Counted from the first letter of the stretch, positions 1-8,399 are shown. The stretch: 19,296 nucleotides of DNA from Candidatus Parabacteroides intestinavium (GCA_019118725.1 DWYO01000047.1:1-19296); one strand, 5' to 3'. Numbers and translations are program-made. Notes: a model not told the origin generated them from the letters alone.

Positions 1-58
1 ACTTTTGTCATTTAATGTTTTGTATTGTTCATAGATAACCATAGTTCTACCGGAACTA
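1..58 (+). repeat. Left inverted-repeat arm of the invertible segment
   Basis: This 58-bp stretch is the exact reverse complement of 211-268; the match breaks at the next inner bases (59-60 against 209-210). The inner end of the arm carries its own small dyad, TAGTTC (42-47) and GAACTA (53-58) around a 5-bp centre TACCG. That is the sort of short palindrome with a central spacer recognised by site-specific recombinases, so the crossover may lie there (inference). Confidence 0.97.
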
Positions 59-108
59 CATCTTAAAAAAATAGCACTAACACCAACCATACTTTATAAA
101 ATTTGCCT

Positions 109-139
109 CGAAGGTATAAAAGGAAATTAATACTGCAAT
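109..139 (-). promoter_or_regulatory. Promoter inside the invertible segment, facing away from susC
   Basis: On the minus strand, ATTG (139 to 136) is followed after exactly 19 nt by TACCTTCG (116 to 109). This fits the Bacteroidetes sigma-ABfr pattern TTTG-N19-TAnnTTTG with one mismatch in each box. Transcription would begin near position 102 and leave the window to the left. No equally good promoter was found on the plus strand of the enclosed segment. Confidence 0.6.
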
Positions 140-210
140 TATTGCCCCTGGCTTTTTATATAATATTAACTATTTGTGCTTAATATCGGGTTTTTTCAGT
201 TAAAAAGACA

Positions 211-268
211 TAGTTCCGGTAGAACTATGGTTATCTATGAACAATACAAAACATTAAATGACAAAAGT
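211..268 (-). repeat. Right inverted-repeat arm of the invertible segment
   Basis: Perfect 58-bp reverse complement of 1-58, with the same inner dyad at 211-227. When the enclosed promoter faces susC this arm would be transcribed as part of the 5' untranslated leader. Because the arms are identical, the leader sequence up to 268 would be unaffected by which arm is present. Confidence 0.97.
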
Positions 269-299
269 TAGCTTTTTAGAGATTAAGTAAGAATAGGAC

Positions 300-330
300 G
301 TTGGGAAAGGAATTTTCCAATATCCGTTTG
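300..330 (+). promoter_or_regulatory. Weak candidate susC-proximal promoter overlapping a hairpin
   Basis: GTTG (300-303) lies 19 nt before TCCGTTTG (323-330), each one base away from the Bacteroidetes consensus. If active it would give susC/susD basal transcription independent of the invertible segment. The same stretch (301-320) forms an 8-bp stem including one G:U pair with a GGAA loop, GNRA-like, which would be part of the leader RNA when transcription comes from the flipped upstream promoter. The two readings are not exclusive; neither is proven. Confidence 0.3.
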
Positions 331-353
331 TCTAACAAATTCAACTTATTATC

Positions 354-3300
354 ATGAAACCTAAAAATGTAAAGAGCAATGTGAGGCGTTATGTCATCTT
401 AGCTGCAGTGCCTCTAACCATTGCAGGGACCATTCAAAAAATGCAAGCTGCAGAAAATGGTCCGGTGGCGTTGAGTACTCAACAGAGTAATGTAACAATT
501 AAAGGTACCGTAACCAATGCCAATGGAGAACCCCTTATTGGTGTAAGCGTTATTGAAAAAGGGACGACCAATGGTATCGTAACAGACATTGACGGGAATT
601 ATCAATTAGCTGTATCCAAAGGCAGCACGATTGAATTTTCGTATGTCGGATTTGCGAAACAGGAAATTAAAGTTGGTTCGGAAAACGTTATCAATGTTGT
701 GTTGCAGGAAGACAACCAACTGCTGAACGAAGTAGTGGTTGTGGGGTATGGCTCCATGAAGCGTTCGGACATCGCAACAGCCATTTCCTCCGTAAAACCA
801 GAAGACATGAACTTGGCCGGAGCCAATAGCCGAGATGTACGCCAACTATTGGATGGAAAAGTAGCCGGTTTGTCTATCACCCGAACAAACGGTAGTAACC
901 CGAACAACGGCGTAGCTGTACAGATGCGTGGCGTTGTATCTGTCAATGGAGACCAATCTCCGCTGGTGGTTATCGATGGTATTCCAGGCGGAAATATCGA
1001 CCTGTTGCGTAGCGAGGATATCGAAAGTATCGATGTCTTAAAAGATGGTTCCGCTGCCGCTATCTACGGTTCGCGTGCCAATGCGGGTGTCATTTTGATT
1101 ACTACCAAACGTGGACAGGCAGGGCGGACTTCGGTAGACTATTCTACCTACCTGACACACTATTGGGGCATAGAACGTCCGGATTTCATGAGCGCATCAG
1201 AATACCGGGCAAGAAGAGCCGAGCTGGGCGACCCGTCCTATATGCCGGATAACGGCGGCTCGACAGATTGGTTCGATGAGTTGCTGAACAGCGGGAACGT
1301 ATCGCACAGCCATAACCTTTCTATTTCCGGTGGTACGGAATCGACCGTGTATCGTGCTTCTTTGTATTACAGCAATCTGGAAGGTGTAGCAAAGGCAACA
1401 GACCGCGAGCAATACGGCGGACGTATGTCGCTGGAAACGAAGGCACTGAACGATATGTTGACATTCCAAACCAATGTCAGTTTGAATTATGGTAATATGA
1501 ATTTATTAGGTGGTGATGGTGAATGGGAATCAGCACTGCGCGCCAATCCGACTAACCCGATTTATAACGCTGATGGCTCATACTTCGAAGATTACGCCAA
1601 AGATGAGAACAAGGTTGCCCGCTTGGATCAGCAACAGTATGACCGCCAGCAGACTACCAGCTCGTTCGATGGAAAACTGACCTTCGAACCAATTGAAGGA
1701 TTAAAAGGTTCGGTATTCGTAAGCTACACACGCGATGACCAGAAAGACCGCCGTTATTACGATTTGGATTCGCGTATCTCGTATAACAGCTATAACAGCG
1801 GAGGTTACGCATGGCGCAAATCGTATATGAATACGCAGCGAACGCTGGAACCGACTATCGAATATGCACATACCTTTGCAGATGACCATAAGCTGAATGC
1901 CATCGTAGGTTACAGCTACCAGTATGAGGTATATGAACAGTTCGAAGCCAATAACAACGGGTTCCTGAATGATGCGACCGAAGACAACAACTTGGGTTCC
2001 GGTAGCGGATTGAATGGCGATGCAGCTATCCGTGCCGGTATGGGCAGCGAAAAGAAAGACGAGACGTTGATTGCCTTTTTCGGCCGTATCAACTACGTAT
2101 ATAAAGACCGCTATGTAGCACAGTTCTCTTTACGCCATGAAGGTTCATCCAAGTTTGGCGATAACAACAAATGGGGTAACTTCCCGTCAGCATCCGTAGC
2201 GTGGAACGTATCGAACGAAGAGTTCATGAAAGACCAGAACGTCCTTTCCAACTTGAAACTGCGTGTAGGTTATGGTGTAACCGGTAACTCCGGTATCGAC
2301 CCTTACCAGTCAATGGTAACATTGAGCGGTGGTAATCAATATTTAAATCCAAATGGACAGTGGCTCCAGACTTGGGGACCGAGCCGTAACCCGAATGAAG
2401 ATCTCCGCTGGGAAAAGAAAAAAGAATGGAACTTCGGTGTGGACTTCGGTGTATTAGAAAACCGCATCACCGGTGCGTTGGATGTGTACAAACGTACAGC
2501 CGATGATTTGCTGATGACGGGCGTAACCGTTCCATCCCCGGCAAATATCCACTCTACCAGTACGTTGAACATCGGTAGCATTTCCAGCTCCGGTCTGGAA
2601 TTGACATTGAATGCTGTTCCTATCGTCAAGAAAGATTTCCAATGGAGAACGACCGTGACCATGTCGAAAGTATTCTCGAACAAATTGAACGAATTCTCCT
2701 ACAGCACAGCCGACTATCTGGAATTCGGTAGCATTGGCGGTTACGGTGCAATGGGTAATGCCGTTCGTTTGTATGCAGGTGATGAAATCGGTAACTTCTA
2801 CGGCAAAAAGTTTGCCGGCTTCGACGAAGATGGTGAATGGTTGTTCTATAACAAGGAAGGTGAAGCCGTTCATGCATCTGAAATGGATGACAGTGATAGG
2901 CAGGTTATCGGTAACGGTCAGCCGAAATGGTACCTCTCTTGGACGAACAACTTCACGTATAAGAACTTCGACCTTTCGTTCATGTTCAAAGGCCGTTTCG
3001 GTTACGATATCCTGAACCGCCTGAATATGTTCTATACAAACTATACTACATTGCAGGCAGGTTATAATGTACTGAACTCAACCTTCGAAGATGGTGTGAA
3101 TGCTTCTTACCAGTATTCGGACTACTATCTGGAAAAAGGTAACTATATCCGTTTGGATAACATTACCTTAGGCTACAACTTCCGGAATAAAAACCCGAAA
3201 TGGCCGTCGTTCCGCGTCTATGTTTCCGCAACCGACCTGTTTACCATCACCGGCTATGATGGTTTAAACCCGGAAATGGATGATACCGGTATGAGCCCAA

Positions 3301-3368
3301 GTATGGAATCTTGCGGTCGTACACCGGTAACAAGAAGCGTCAGTGTAGGTTTGAATGTTAAATTTTAA
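354..3368 (+). CDS. SusC/RagA-family TonB-dependent outer-membrane transporter
   Basis: Outer-membrane beta-barrel that imports glycan or peptide ligands captured by its SusD partner, powered by TonB/ExbBD. The 1004-residue product has a basic N-terminus and a hydrophobic stretch (about 13-28) ending near AAEN, consistent with an export signal. A carboxypeptidase-D regulatory-like domain spans about 48-118 (GxPLIGVSV, GNYQL, YVGF). The SusC hallmark EVVVVGYG is at 126-133, a TonB plug at about 135-260 ends in ILITTKRG, and the rest is barrel, finishing with aromatic Phe after LNVK as usual for outer-membrane proteins. Length is normal for the family. It lacks the extra N-terminal signalling domain used with anti-sigma factors, so control through the invertible promoter upstream is the likely regulation. 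The susD-like gene begins 14 nt downstream. The ligand cannot be deduced. Confidence 0.96.
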   Translation: MKPKNVKSNVRRYVILAAVPLTIAGTIQKMQAAENGPVALSTQQSNVTIKGTVTNANGEPLIGVSVIEKGTTNGIVTDIDGNYQLAVSKGSTIEFSYVGFAKQEIKVGSENVINVVLQEDNQLLNEVVVVGYGSMKRSDIATAISSVKPEDMNLAGANSRDVRQLLDGKVAGLSITRTNGSNPNNGVAVQMRGVVSVNGDQSPLVVIDGIPGGNIDLLRSEDIESIDVLKDGSAAAIYGSRANAGVILITTKRGQAGRTSVDYSTYLTHYWGIERPDFMSASEYRARRAELGDPSYMPDNGGSTDWFDELLNSGNVSHSHNLSISGGTESTVYRASLYYSNLEGVAKATDREQYGGRMSLETKALNDMLTFQTNVSLNYGNMNLLGGDGEWESALRANPTNPIYNADGSYFEDYAKDENKVARLDQQQYDRQQTTSSFDGKLTFEPIEGLKGSVFVSYTRDDQKDRRYYDLDSRISYNSYNSGGYAWRKSYMNTQRTLEPTIEYAHTFADDHKLNAIVGYSYQYEVYEQFEANNNGFLNDATEDNNLGSGSGLNGDAAIRAGMGSEKKDETLIAFFGRINYVYKDRYVAQFSLRHEGSSKFGDNNKWGNFPSASVAWNVSNEEFMKDQNVLSNLKLRVGYGVTGNSGIDPYQSMVTLSGGNQYLNPNGQWLQTWGPSRNPNEDLRWEKKKEWNFGVDFGVLENRITGALDVYKRTADDLLMTGVTVPSPANIHSTSTLNIGSISSSGLELTLNAVPIVKKDFQWRTTVTMSKVFSNKLNEFSYSTADYLEFGSIGGYGAMGNAVRLYAGDEIGNFYGKKFAGFDEDGEWLFYNKEGEAVHASEMDDSDRQVIGNGQPKWYLSWTNNFTYKNFDLSFMFKGRFGYDILNRLNMFYTNYTTLQAGYNVLNSTFEDGVNASYQYSDYYLEKGNYIRLDNITLGYNFRNKNPKWPSFRVYVSATDLFTITGYDGLNPEMDDTGMSPSMESCGRTPVTRSVSVGLNVKF

Positions 3369-3382
3369 AGGGGAATAATACA

Positions 3383-5008
3383 ATGAAGAATAATATAATA
3401 AAGTTGGGTATCGCGGCTTTTGGAGCATTCACGTTAGGTGCTTGTACAGACTTGACAGAACACATTTACAGCGATAACACAACCGATAACTTCTATAACA
3501 ATGAATCGGAAGTTATCTCAGCCGTACTGCGTCCTTATACACATAGCTGCGCGGTATTTGCTTGCCAATCACGTCAAAATTACTGGCAATTGAATGAACT
3601 TTCAGCCGACCAATTGGCTTGGCCGGTAAAGGGGCCTCATGGATATGACGATGCAAAATGGATTCAGTTCCATTATCATACTTGGACGAATATGCATGCC
3701 TCCATTGAGGATGCTTGGAATCTTTTCTTTATGGGATTAGGTTTCTGTAATGATGCCATCCAAAACTTAGAAGATCGTACGGCTGAGAGTATGAATATTA
3801 CAGAAGAGCAACGAGCCGCCTATATCGCCGAATTGCGTGCCAACCGCGCTTACTACTATTTGGGTATTATGGATTTGTGGGGGAATGCGCCGATTGTAAC
3901 CAAAGTAAGCGACCCGGAAATGCCGGCTACCAATAGTCGTCAAGAGATATTCGACTTCGTAGAAAGCGAAATGTTGGAAATCATGGATGACCTGCCTCTG
4001 CTTTCTCAAGAAGAGCAAAATTGCGGACGTTTTACCCGCGCTGCCGGTTATGCCATAATGGCAACCCTTTACCTGAATGCGGAAGAATGGACGGGCACAG
4101 CGCGTTGGGCTGATTGCATCGAATATTGCGATCGTTTGATTAACGGAGAAGGTGGCGGACAGAACGGTGCCATGCAATTGGATGATGACATCTACAAGCC
4201 ATTCAGCAATACCAATTCTACCGATTCTCGCGAAAACATCTTGGTACTCGCATACGATTATATGGCATCCGGAATCAAATGCGGATGGGCTGGCGATATG
4301 TACCATTTCAACCAACGCTATATCTACGGTGGAACAGATAACGGTAACGATGGCATAGTCGTTATTCCTTCTGCATACGACATGTTTGAGGATAATGACT
4401 TGCGTAAACAGGACTGGATGCTTATCGGCCCGCAGTATGATTATGATACGGGCGAACCGGTAGTCGGTACTTCAGAATATACAGGTCAGCCATTGGTTTT
4501 TGTACGGGACATTAAACGTTATAGCGAAGGTGATACAATTACATCAACCATGTATACAGGAGAAGAAAATAGTGGCGCACGCTTCAATAAGTACAATCCT
4601 GGACCGTTAAGTGATGCCAATTATTATGGCAACGACTGGGTATTATACCGCCTGACAGAATTCTACTTCGACAAAGCAGAAGCGCTGATGCGTCAGAATG
4701 GCGGCGTAGCAACGCAGGAAGCTGTCGATTTGATCAACGCTTGCCGCCAACGCGCATTCTCGGCTGAAGATTGGCCCAATGAAATGTACACGACAGCTAC
4801 ATTGACACTGGATGAGTTATTGGCTGAACGTGGACGCGAGTTTATCTTTGAAGGAAAGCGCCGCACCGACTTAATCCGCTTCGGCAAATTCCTGACAGAA
4901 TCTTGGTGGGATCACGAACCGACTACCAGCGAACACCTGAAGCTCTATCCTATTCCGTATGACCAAGTAACATTGAATCCAAACTTGGTACAGAACGAAG
5001 GTTATTAA
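3383..5008 (+). CDS. SusD/RagB-family surface lipoprotein
   Basis: Substrate-binding lid of the SusCD pair, anchored on the cell surface next to the transporter. The 541-residue product starts with a short lipoprotein signal ending in the lipobox LGAC, with acylated Cys21 followed by TDLTE, an acidic stretch compatible with surface export in Bacteroidetes. An N-terminal SusD-like region (about 22-230) carries the helical repeat with LRANRAYYYLGIMDLWG. The C-terminal RagB/SusD region includes EFYFDKAEALMR and GREFIFEGKRRTDLIRFGKF, and ends in the typical YPIP...NPNL.QNEGY tail. Only 14 nt separate it from the susC-like gene, so both are in one transcript. No glycosidase, lyase, protease or regulator follows, unlike most polysaccharide utilization loci, so the ligand remains unknown. 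Confidence 0.96.
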   Translation: MKNNIIKLGIAAFGAFTLGACTDLTEHIYSDNTTDNFYNNESEVISAVLRPYTHSCAVFACQSRQNYWQLNELSADQLAWPVKGPHGYDDAKWIQFHYHTWTNMHASIEDAWNLFFMGLGFCNDAIQNLEDRTAESMNITEEQRAAYIAELRANRAYYYLGIMDLWGNAPIVTKVSDPEMPATNSRQEIFDFVESEMLEIMDDLPLLSQEEQNCGRFTRAAGYAIMATLYLNAEEWTGTARWADCIEYCDRLINGEGGGQNGAMQLDDDIYKPFSNTNSTDSRENILVLAYDYMASGIKCGWAGDMYHFNQRYIYGGTDNGNDGIVVIPSAYDMFEDNDLRKQDWMLIGPQYDYDTGEPVVGTSEYTGQPLVFVRDIKRYSEGDTITSTMYTGEENSGARFNKYNPGPLSDANYYGNDWVLYRLTEFYFDKAEALMRQNGGVATQEAVDLINACRQRAFSAEDWPNEMYTTATLTLDELLAERGREFIFEGKRRTDLIRFGKFLTESWWDHEPTTSEHLKLYPIPYDQVTLNPNLVQNEGY

Positions 5009-5023
5009 TTTTCTATTTTTTCC

Positions 5024-5074
5024 GAGTGGCTCAGAAAGACATCCTAAAAAAGGGAGACTCATTCTGAGCCACTC
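5024..5074 (+). terminator. Long hairpin after the susD-like gene, possible 3' end of susC/susD mRNA
   Basis: A perfect 13-bp stem pairs 5024-5036 (GAGTGGCTCAGAA) with 5062-5074, around a 25-nt loop, beginning 15 nt after the susD stop codon. A T tract (5093-5099) appears only 18 nt downstream rather than directly after the stem, so it is not a canonical intrinsic terminator; it may stabilise the 3' end of the mRNA instead. Confidence 0.5.
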
Positions 5075-5109
5075 TGCCCTATTAGATATTCATTTTTTTA
5101 ACCAAACCT

Positions 5110-5140
5110 TTTTAACTCTCAATTATTATTTCTACTTTTG
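5110..5140 (+). promoter_or_regulatory. Promoter of pheT-yebC
   Basis: TACTTTTG (5133-5140) matches the Bacteroidetes -7 consensus TAnnTTTG exactly. TTTT at 5110-5113 serves as the -33 box with the ideal 19-nt spacing. The predicted start near 5147 leaves a leader of about 25 nt before the pheT ATG at 5172. This gives the housekeeping unit its own promoter, separate from the switchable susC/susD pair. Confidence 0.65.
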
Positions 5141-5171
5141 CAAATCCTTAAGAGGAAAAAATTAAATAGCA

Positions 5172-7634
5172 ATGAATATATCATACAATTGGCTTAAAGA
5201 ATATCTTGATTTCGACCTACAGCCAGAAGAAGTAGCTGAAGCTTTGACATCCATAGGCCTCGAAACAGGTTCTGTTGAAGAGGTACAAACCATAAAAGGC
5301 GGTTTGGAGGGATTAGTCATCGGTGAGGTCCTGACGTGTGAAGCTCATCCGAATTCGGATCATCTACATGTTACGACCGTCAATGTGGGCAGTGGTGAAC
5401 CACTCCAAATAGTATGTGGCGCTCCGAATGTAGCCGCCGGACAAAAAGTAGTTGTTGCCGTTAACGGGACAAAACTTTACGATGGAGATAAAGAGTTTAC
5501 CATCAAGCGTTCTAAACTGCGCGGAGTAGAATCGAACGGTATGATTTGCGCTGAAGACGAAATTGGTGTAGGAACCGATCACTCGGGCATCATTGTCCTG
5601 CCAGACAGTGCAGTGGTAGGTACTCCAGCAAAAGAGTATTATAATGTAAAGAGTGACTATGTACTCGAGGTTGACATTACGCCCAACCGTGTGGACGCAA
5701 CTTCCCATTATGGCGTAGCACGAGACTTGGCCGCTTACTTGAAACAGCATGGAAAGCCGGCGGAGTTGAAACGCCCGTCTGTCGACAATTTCCAGATTGA
5801 CGTAGATGCTCCGGCCATTACAATCGAAGTTCAAAATACGGAAGCATGTCCGCGTTATTCCGGTATTACAATAAAGAACGTAACCGTAAAGGAAAGCCCG
5901 GAATGGTTACAGAATAAGTTACGTACCATTGGCCTGCGCCCTATCAATAATGTAGTAGATATTACCAATTTCATATTGCATGGATTAGGTCAGCCTATGC
6001 ATGCGTTTGACGCAGGAAAAATCAAAGGGAACAAGATCATTGTACGGCCGGCCCATACAGGTGACAAATTCGTCACGTTGGACGGCGTGGAACGTACATT
6101 GACTGACCGCGATCTGATGATTTGCAACAGTGAGGAACCGATGTGTATCGGAGGTGTATTTGGCGGATTGGATTCAGGTGTAACCGAACAGACAACCGAT
6201 GTGTTCCTGGAATCGGCTAATTTCCATCCGACATGGATTCGCAAGACAGCACGTCGCTTCGGCTTGAATACGGACTCGTCTTTCCGTTACGAACGAGGAC
6301 TGGATCCGAATGTCACCATATATATATTGAAGTATGCCGCTATGTTGGTAAAAGAATTAGCGGGAGGACAAATCACAGGAGCTATTCAGGATATTTATCC
6401 GAAAGTATTCGAGCCGTATAAAGTAAGCCTTACATACGAAAAAATTAATTCGCTGACCGGTAAGGTTATCCCAGTTGAGACGGTTAAGAGTATTGTCCAA
6501 AGCTTGGAAATGAACATTACGGAAGAGACTCCTGAGGGACTTCACCTGGAAGTTCCGGTTTATCGAATCGATGTCCAACGCGATGTAGATGTTATTGAAG
6601 ATATTTTACGTATCTACGGATATAATAATGTAGAGTTTACCGAGCATGTCAAGTCAAGTCTTTCCTATAAGACACCGACAGACCATAGTTATGCGATGGA
6701 AAACTTGATTTCCGAACAGCTTACCGGTTGTGGTTTCAATGAAATACTGAACAACTCTTTGACTCGTTCTGCTTATTACGAAAAACTGACCACTTACCCT
6801 GCCGAGCATTGCGTCATGCTAATGAATCCGCTGAGCGCCGATTTGAATTGCATGCGCCAGACGTTGTTGTTCGGAGGCCTGGAAAGCATTGAGCATAATA
6901 GCAAGCGCAAGAATGGCAATATCCGCTTCTATGAATTCGGAAATTGTTACACTTACACACAAGAGAATAAGAAAGAAGGAGAAACATTGGCACAATTCGA
7001 TGAAGATTATCGCTTGGGATTATGGCTCTGTGGTTATCGTGTCGAGAATAATTGGGCACATGCCAATGAATCATCTTCCGTTTACGAGTTGAAAGCTTAT
7101 GTAGAAAATATACTGGTTCGTTTAGGCGTAAATGTGAAGAAGCTTATCTTCGGCAATCTGTCTAACGATATCTATGACGCCGGATTGAGTATCACAACTC
7201 CAGCGGGAAAGACATTAGGGACACTGGGTATTGTAAATCATAAAATCCGTAAAGCAATGGACATTGATATGGATGTCTATTACGCTGAATTGGATTGGAA
7301 GGCTCTGATGAAAGAGACCAAGAAAAATAAGGTTACCTATACAGAATTGTCGAAATTCCCGAGTGTAAAACGTGATTTGGCCTTGTTGATTGATAAATCT
7401 GTTCAGTTTGCCGAAATCCAGAAGATTGCTACTGAAAGCGAACGTAAATTGCTGAAAGACGTTGTTCTGTTTGACGTTTACGAAGGTAAGAACCTCCCTG
7501 CCGGCAAGAAATCGTATGCTGTAAGTTTCATTTTGGAAGATGAGACAAAAACACTGAACGATAAACAAATCGATGCCATCATGAAAAAGATTCAAACGAA
7601 TCTGGAACAGAAGCTGGGGGCACAATTAAGATAA
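5172..7634 (+). CDS. pheT: Phenylalanine-tRNA ligase beta subunit
   Basis: Beta chain of the cytosolic (alpha-beta)2 enzyme that charges tRNA-Phe with phenylalanine using ATP; the beta chain binds tRNA and edits mischarged tyrosine. The 820-residue length is normal. Domains in order: N-terminal region MNISYNWLKEYL; OB-fold tRNA-binding domain (about 40-150, with HPNSDHLHV and VCGAPNV); B3/4 editing domain (about 215-365, with GQPMHAFDAGKI at 273-284); B5 domain (about 410-490); catalytic-like core; and the C-terminal ferredoxin-fold anticodon-binding domain (about 725-820, starting at LSKFPSVKRDLALLID). The catalytic alpha chain, pheS, is not in the window, so the two genes are unlinked here, as is common in Bacteroidetes (family knowledge). 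yebC follows after 30 nt and is probably cotranscribed. Confidence 0.98.
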   Translation: MNISYNWLKEYLDFDLQPEEVAEALTSIGLETGSVEEVQTIKGGLEGLVIGEVLTCEAHPNSDHLHVTTVNVGSGEPLQIVCGAPNVAAGQKVVVAVNGTKLYDGDKEFTIKRSKLRGVESNGMICAEDEIGVGTDHSGIIVLPDSAVVGTPAKEYYNVKSDYVLEVDITPNRVDATSHYGVARDLAAYLKQHGKPAELKRPSVDNFQIDVDAPAITIEVQNTEACPRYSGITIKNVTVKESPEWLQNKLRTIGLRPINNVVDITNFILHGLGQPMHAFDAGKIKGNKIIVRPAHTGDKFVTLDGVERTLTDRDLMICNSEEPMCIGGVFGGLDSGVTEQTTDVFLESANFHPTWIRKTARRFGLNTDSSFRYERGLDPNVTIYILKYAAMLVKELAGGQITGAIQDIYPKVFEPYKVSLTYEKINSLTGKVIPVETVKSIVQSLEMNITEETPEGLHLEVPVYRIDVQRDVDVIEDILRIYGYNNVEFTEHVKSSLSYKTPTDHSYAMENLISEQLTGCGFNEILNNSLTRSAYYEKLTTYPAEHCVMLMNPLSADLNCMRQTLLFGGLESIEHNSKRKNGNIRFYEFGNCYTYTQENKKEGETLAQFDEDYRLGLWLCGYRVENNWAHANESSSVYELKAYVENILVRLGVNVKKLIFGNLSNDIYDAGLSITTPAGKTLGTLGIVNHKIRKAMDIDMDVYYAELDWKALMKETKKNKVTYTELSKFPSVKRDLALLIDKSVQFAEIQKIATESERKLLKDVVLFDVYEGKNLPAGKKSYAVSFILEDETKTLNDKQIDAIMKKIQTNLEQKLGAQLR

Positions 7635-7664
7635 CAATCTTTAAAATATAAAAACAATCAAAAT

Positions 7665-8399
7665 ATGGGAAGAGCTTTTGAGTTTCGCAAAGCAAGAAAG
7701 TTTAAACGTTGGGGCAATATGGCCCGTGTATTTACCAAATTAGGTAAGGAAATCACGATTTGTGCAAAACAAGGTGGTCCGGAACCGGAAAATAATCCAC
7801 GTTTACGCGTGCTGATGCAGACCGCCAAGAAAGAGAATATGCCGAAGGAGAACGTAGAACGCGCTATTAAACGTGCTGTTTCTAAAGACTTCACCGATTA
7901 TAAGGAGATGAACTATGAAGGGTATGGTCCTTATGGCATCGCTATCTTCGTTGAAACAGCTACTGATAACACAACACGTACGGTAGCAAACGTTCGTAGC
8001 TATTTCAACAAATGCGGAGGATCTTTAGGAACAAGCGGAAGTTTGGAATTTCTCTTCTCCCACAAGTGTGTTTTCCACATCACTAAGCCTGAGAATGTTT
8101 CCTTGGATGACTTGGAACTGGAATTAATTGATTATGGTGTTGATGAATTGGACGTAGATGATGAAGCCAATGAAATCATAATCTATGGAGACTTTGCTCA
8201 GAATGCTGCTATTCAAAAGTATTTGGAAGAGAATGGCTATGAAATTACAAGTAGCGAATTTGTTCGTATTCCAAATGATGTAAAAGAAGTAACTCCTGAA
8301 CAGCGCGAAACCATCGAAAAGCTGATCGAGAAGTTAGAAGAAGATGATGATGTCCAGAATGTTTTCCATAACATGAAGGAAGAAGATGATGACAATTAA
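7665..8399 (+). CDS. yebC: YebC/PmpR/TACO1-family regulator
   Basis: Cytosolic protein of the broadly conserved YebC family, described variously as DNA-binding transcriptional regulators and, for YebC/TACO1 members, as translation factors that help ribosomes through difficult (proline-rich) stretches. The 244-residue product shows the family start MGRAFEFRKARKFKRWGNMA, the helical N-terminal domain (about 1-75, with NPRLRVLMQTAKKENMPK) and the YEGYGPYGIAIFVE segment that opens the second domain. The C-terminus is very acidic (EEDDD and EEDDDN). The Bacteroidetes form lacks the more usual AGHSKW start and reads GRAFEF instead. Located 30 nt after pheT and followed by a strong hairpin terminator, so it is the last gene of the pheT unit. 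Whether it acts on DNA or on ribosomes here cannot be told from sequence. Confidence 0.93.
   Translation: MGRAFEFRKARKFKRWGNMARVFTKLGKEITICAKQGGPEPENNPRLRVLMQTAKKENMPKENVERAIKRAVSKDFTDYKEMNYEGYGPYGIAIFVETATDNTTRTVANVRSYFNKCGGSLGTSGSLEFLFSHKCVFHITKPENVSLDDLELELIDYGVDELDVDDEANEIIIYGDFAQNAAIQKYLEENGYEITSSEFVRIPNDVKEVTPEQRETIEKLIEKLEEDDDVQNVFHNMKEEDDDN

Larger units (their letters stand above)
1..268. other. Putative invertible promoter segment (phase-variation switch) upstream of susC/susD
   Basis: Two identical 58-bp arms in inverted orientation bracket 152 bp (59-210) that contain no ORF but do hold a Bacteroidetes-type promoter on the minus strand. The segment ends 85 bp before the susC-like start codon. 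In Bacteroides, site-specific recombinases are known to flip promoters bracketed by inverted repeats in front of outer-membrane protein operons, switching them on and off. As assembled here the promoter points left, so the susC/susD pair would be OFF; inversion would place the boxes at about 130-133 and 153-160 on the plus strand, giving a leader of roughly 190 nt. No recombinase gene lies in the window. The left arm starts at base 1, so the repeat may extend further left. A MITE-like element with long terminal repeats is the main alternative. Confidence 0.82.

Noticed and set aside
142..176. Plus-strand promoter inside the invertible segment (ATTG at 141-144, ACTATTTG at 169-176)
   Set aside because: Spacing is 24 nt rather than about 19 and the -7 box has two mismatches; the minus-strand candidate is clearly better.
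1..268. MITE or insertion-sequence remnant with 58-bp terminal repeats
   Set aside because: Kept only as an alternative. The promoter within the segment, the position before susC and the known Bacteroides inversion systems fit better; target-site duplication cannot be checked because the element begins at the window edge.
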